From Ficedula albicollis (lineage: Eukaryota > Chordata > Aves > Passeriformes > Muscicapidae), in NCBI RefSeq assembly GCF_000247815.1, contig NC_021675.1:67546193-67610192 (forward strand): 64,000 nt of DNA, written 5' to 3'. The notes below the pieces were generated by a model that searched no databases, was not told where the DNA came from, and saw only the letters and a program-made list of their open reading frames with translations. Below, one piece after another: positions 59,641 to 64,000 of this stretch (position 1 is the first letter of the stretch; each line of letters opens with the position of its first letter). Both the position numbers and the translations under genes were made by a program.

Positions 59641-62600
59641 AATTTTAGCTTGTGTTTTACTGGTTGAAAACACAAGCAACTGACATCACTGCAGACAACT
59701 GGAAAGAAGAATGAACTAACATTAAAATCCCCAAGAGCATTCATTAATCTTCTGTGACTAAAACCCTCTGCCTGGCCTTTCTTTGAAAAGACAAAGATTT
59801 CCAAACTGATTAAACCTAGTGGCAAGGCTGTTTTGCATATATCTTGTAAAAAGCCCCAAGCTGCCCTAAACTTCAGTCTAAAATTTAGCTGCAATCAAAT
59901 TTTTCTTAGATTACCAGTACCAGCTTGCAATTCTTCAGATTTTATTCCTCAAAATCTGATCAACTTGGGTCTGGTTTTTAAAAATTAAAAGTGTGCTTGC
60001 ATTTTACCTGATTTTATCAGGTGCTCCAAAATTGTTCTAGAAATCAGGGTTCTGTGTATGCTACTGAGTTCAGTGGGCTTTGCTGTTGGAAATAAGCCAT
60101 AGTACACGTCTGCTCTGAGTGGACAATGTTACACCAGGAGCACATTCCAACATTAATTCTAACGTTAATTGGCAATTCGTTAAGCTTAGCTGTGTTACCA
60201 ATTAATTGTACCCAGGTATCTTCCAGTGTATTCAGAGGCACAAGCACATATCTCATTGCTTTAGGCTTTATTCCTACACCCTCTGAAATACAAAAAACTC
60301 ACAAATACATGCTGGGTAAAATGCAGGCAGAAGCAATCACAGCAACTTTGAGGCCAAAGAAGCCCAAAAATCTGTGCAGAGGTTAAAAGCAGCTGTTTAG
60401 ATCTGGAGAAGTCAGTTCTAGTCAGATTCACCTGAAGTCACTGCAAGCTCCACTCCTGCCTTCAACACCACAAATACTAAATTAAAAACTACATCTGTAC
60501 TCAACATTCTCCCAAGCTGCTGAAAGGCTTTACATGGTCAATGACATTTCCATCATAATTTTCCCTCAGAACTAAATAAATCTAGAGGTTGGTTTGAAGC
60601 CTCATTTCTGAGAACAGGGATCATACTTTAGAAAAAGTGCTGCATTATAGTTATTCCAAACAGGAAGAAATCATTCCATCTAAAATACTAACATGAGTCA
60701 GAAATCTTCACTGGGTCAATAGCAGGACATGGCACTTCTCAGTGTGGCTTACTGAACACAAAAGTGTCTTCTTATTCTGAAGTGACTGATTAGCATAAAA
60801 AAATTAATTTCAATTATTACTGGTTGGAATATTTTTGAGGTGGATTTTGGCTTCTCTGTGCAGCTGGAGACAGAATATAACCACCCTTGATATCAAAGAA
60901 TATTACAAAAAAACCACTGCTAAATATAGAATTAACACTGAAACTGCTTCTTCCAGTATTACTTGCAACTAGTATAAGCTGACAGACACATGGGAGATAT
61001 TCAGTGTTTTTCCAGACACTAGTTTTAATACTTTGTAATAAAATTGTTTATGTGAGATGTTGACATAATTGCTTGCAGATACAAATTAAGAAGTTATTTC
61101 CTAAGCCAAGCAGAACCGAAATCCTATGGCATAAAAGTAGGAGTAAATAAATTCTGCAATATATTTTGTACAACATTTTAATGCACCGTGTGTCCCATAA
61201 ATCAGAAGAAATGCACTACTTCTCTTGCTTGTCTGGATTTAGTCCTACAGAAGATAGGGTTACCTAAACTTCAATCCTGCCCTGAACTTAATCCTTCCTA
61301 TTTTATCTCTAAAGGTCTCACCAAGTGTATGAAATAAGACATTGAATCATACTGGGGATGATGGGGAAAAAATGAGCTTAAAAGCTAGAACTGGATAAAG
61401 CTAAATCAAGCCAATAAACACCATAAAATCAGCTTGAAGTCAAAGTGCCTTTGCCAACCTTTTTGGCAGCTTAATATTCAAAATATTCCAAGTTGGATCC
61501 TTAGAAATGTGTAGAAAATATCTCCTGCCCATAGCCAGACTTCACAGCGAAAAAGAGTTTCTTTTTCACACAGGTGATGTTTAACTCTCTTGATCTACCT
61601 AGCTGCAAAGATCTGAGCATCCCTTCAGAAGAGGTTTGTGAGAGTTTCATGAGTTTAATGCTGTATTACTGAGGAGCTGTTCCCACAAGGTTCCCATTGC
61701 CCCCAAAGAACCCCTTTCAAAGAGCAGGTCTGGCTGCTGAATGGTTGTGGGTTTATACTTAATAACAGACATATTGCAAAGCAACAGAAAATTCCAAATA
61801 AATCAGACCAGAATGATTGTTTGACCTTGAATCAAAGCGCCCACACACCCAAACTCTCTTTTCCCTCAGAACTGTCACAATAGAGTTTTCTTCTCTTTTG
61901 GAATAGTGATAGTGCTTGGCAGTAACTCTAAGCTGCAATTCTATGCACTTAGAACTCAGTCTATCTTTTAAGCTCGAGAACAAGCTGATCATTCAATATT
62001 TCTGTCATAAAGATACTTCCAGGCTTTTTCTGTAGATATAATGACCAAAAGAGCAGTGCTGAAGGTCTCATCACACTCAAAGACTTCCAATTCTAACAAT
62101 GGAGCAATACCAACCATCAGAGTTAAGCTCTATATACCTTATATTTCCAGCTTTTGGACCATCAATTTGGCTGCTCAGAGACCTCAAGATAACAAGAAAT
62201 AAATTGAATCCTTATTATCCAAGTGCTGTTCCTCAGGAGCAGCACATATACAAACTTCTCATAAAGCATGAAGTAATTTCTTGATAAGGAAGCTGTTTTG
62301 CCAATGTAAAAGACAACATAAAAATACTGAAATATTCATTGCCTGCTATTTAATAAAGCAAAAAGCAGCTAAAAAGCAGATGCAGTTTACCTAGCCTTTG
62401 TTGTAGCAAGGAGATGCAGATTTTGAGTTCCAACTTCTACTTAAACCATCGGCAACCAAGCTGGCAGGAAAACTGGGTTTTCTCTATTTTGTAGTTCTAA
62501 TTATACTCACATCAAGCTAAAGCAAACAAAACAATTGTTAGTAACTGAAAAACGAAACAAAAAAATATCGCTTTTCTGGAAGTATTAACATCACCTCTGA

Positions 62601-64000
62601 GGGTGCCTGAACTCCACTTTAGTCCCCCAGACCAGGTTTTAGAAGTGATCTGGGTATCCAACCATGCTGCCCGTTAGCTGGGGATTCACAATAGGCAAAT
62701 GTTACTAAGAGTGATGAAAACTTTATTTATGTAAAACTTTAGAGGAAGTTATGACTTGACCTTAGACTTAATCTAGAAAAAAAAAAAGTCAGATAAGATT
62801 AATGCCTGTATTTTAACTAACTTATTGATGTTGGCAAATATGCTTCCAGAGAATAACATTACTATGAACTTGCTTCATCCTAATATAACCAGGAGAGGTA
62901 TTGCCAAATATCATTTTATGGAGAAAATTAGGATATCTACATATTCAACAATCTCACATACAATTCTAATTTTTTTTTGGCTGCCCAAACTAACAATTCA
63001 AATAAGTTATTTATAGAAATAAGCTCCAACTAAATTAGGGTTTTGTAGTTATTTGATGTTTCCAAATTAATACAGCAAACCAGGACAAAAAAATTAATCC
63101 AATGCATTGTCTTATACAGGTTATCTTACTCAGATCATAAAAAAAACCAAACCAATTACCATGAATTAAGCATTAGATACACATTTCCTTTTGATCATTC
63201 ATCTGCTATCCAGCTTGATAAGAATCATCAGATACAAAGGCACTACGTCAAAAATAATTATAATGAAGTTTAACATAGCCAGAAGCCAATCCTTCATTAC
63301 AGCACTGAAGAAATTTCATGTTAATGATAAGACACATCTTCTAAACAGACAGTTTCACAGCTTTAGAAAATAAGAACTCTTTCCCTTCTAGGCAAACAAA
63401 CAACGATGACAAAGTAATTTTCCAAGTTCTGAGGTCCTGCCAGGACCTGCCTACAACTACTTTATCTGAATTACCAGATCACTGCTCTTGCTTTAAATTT
63501 GGATTTATTTCACTTAATTCCCATTAAGAATCTTGTTATTCCAAATGGTAGTTGCCACTTCATTCTGCAGTTTTATTTCTTATTTGGATATTACTTAGAA
63601 GACATCTGCAAGTTAGGAGTAAATATATCATGCTATGGATTATTACTATATGCCTCTGCTTGGTTCTTTGATGGTAGAATTTATAAAAGCATATTGTTTA
63701 ATATGAATTCTTGTTCTCATCATATTTTCACTATTCTCACATTCAGCTACAGTACATTGTTACCCAAGCTGCATATGAAATTTTCTCCATAAATTGGTTG
63801 TGGATTTCTGTTTGCTAGGTTTTACTTTTGCTGTTGTTGTTTCTGTTCTGTTGTTTTTTTGAGGGTTTTTATTCTTTAGATTATAGACAAAAAGGATGCT
63901 ATGGAAGAACATACTGAAAATTTAATGAAGTCAAGGTAAATGACATCCAAAAAACAACCCCAAAAAGCTTACCCACAACTTACACTTAAATCTACACTTC
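59641..64000. other. Unique AT-rich noncoding DNA to window end
   Basis: No gene, RNA or transposon recognised. Short frames at 60044-60386, 61759-61992 and 63499-63792 have no recognisable domain. A T- and GTT-rich patch lies at 63820-63870. Confidence 0.5.

Overview
This window looks like AT-rich, gene-poor vertebrate DNA, most likely from a bird and probably a songbird. The evidence is four 3'-end fragments of CR1 LINEs (the main avian retrotransposon) and two LTRs that resemble passerine endogenous-retrovirus LTRs. Long, pure microsatellites and A-rich tracts are also present. I found no convincing protein-coding gene, tRNA, rRNA or CRISPR array. The open frames are short, overlap in several frames and have no recognisable domains, or they are translations of simple repeats. 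The window may be intergenic or lie inside a very long intron; the sequence alone does not decide.

Layout. 1-12 kb: unique DNA with CR1 pieces at 3.3-3.7 kb (+) and 7.9-8.15 kb (-), several tandem duplications, and a poly-C run inside a purine tract (1.0-1.4 kb). 12.4-12.9 kb: a 439-base poly-C run between poly-A tracts. 13-21 kb: unique DNA with one conserved-looking block and a three-copy repeat at 18.5 kb. 21.5-22.5 kb: a TTTCCC/CCTTTT hexamer array. 28.3-29.0 kb: an ATT array. 31.7-33.4 kb: a solo LTR with a visible 5-bp target-site duplication, interrupted by 874 C's and a duplicated 157-bp piece. 35.9-36.6 kb: CR1 (-). 42.5-43.4 kb: a CR1 fragment beside a decayed integrase core of Ty3/Gypsy type, the only recognisable protein relic. 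44.1-44.6 kb: a TA array. 46.0-47.1 kb: a long-short-long duplication, an ATCC array and a second LTR. 48.4-52.4 kb: a 0.62-0.66 kb direct duplication whose second copy runs straight into 1,590 C's. 52.4-64 kb: unique AT-rich DNA with three tandem doublets.

Two patterns cut across the window. First, there are at least fourteen direct tandem duplications with units of about 36-109 bp, and three loci share a long-short-long design; in two of these the two long copies agree with each other and differ from the short one. Second, four very long pure homopolymers, all C on the + strand, sit next to duplicated flanks. The duplications could be real local instability, but the poly-C runs and their duplicated flanks look at least partly like assembly artefacts. 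Raw long reads would settle this.
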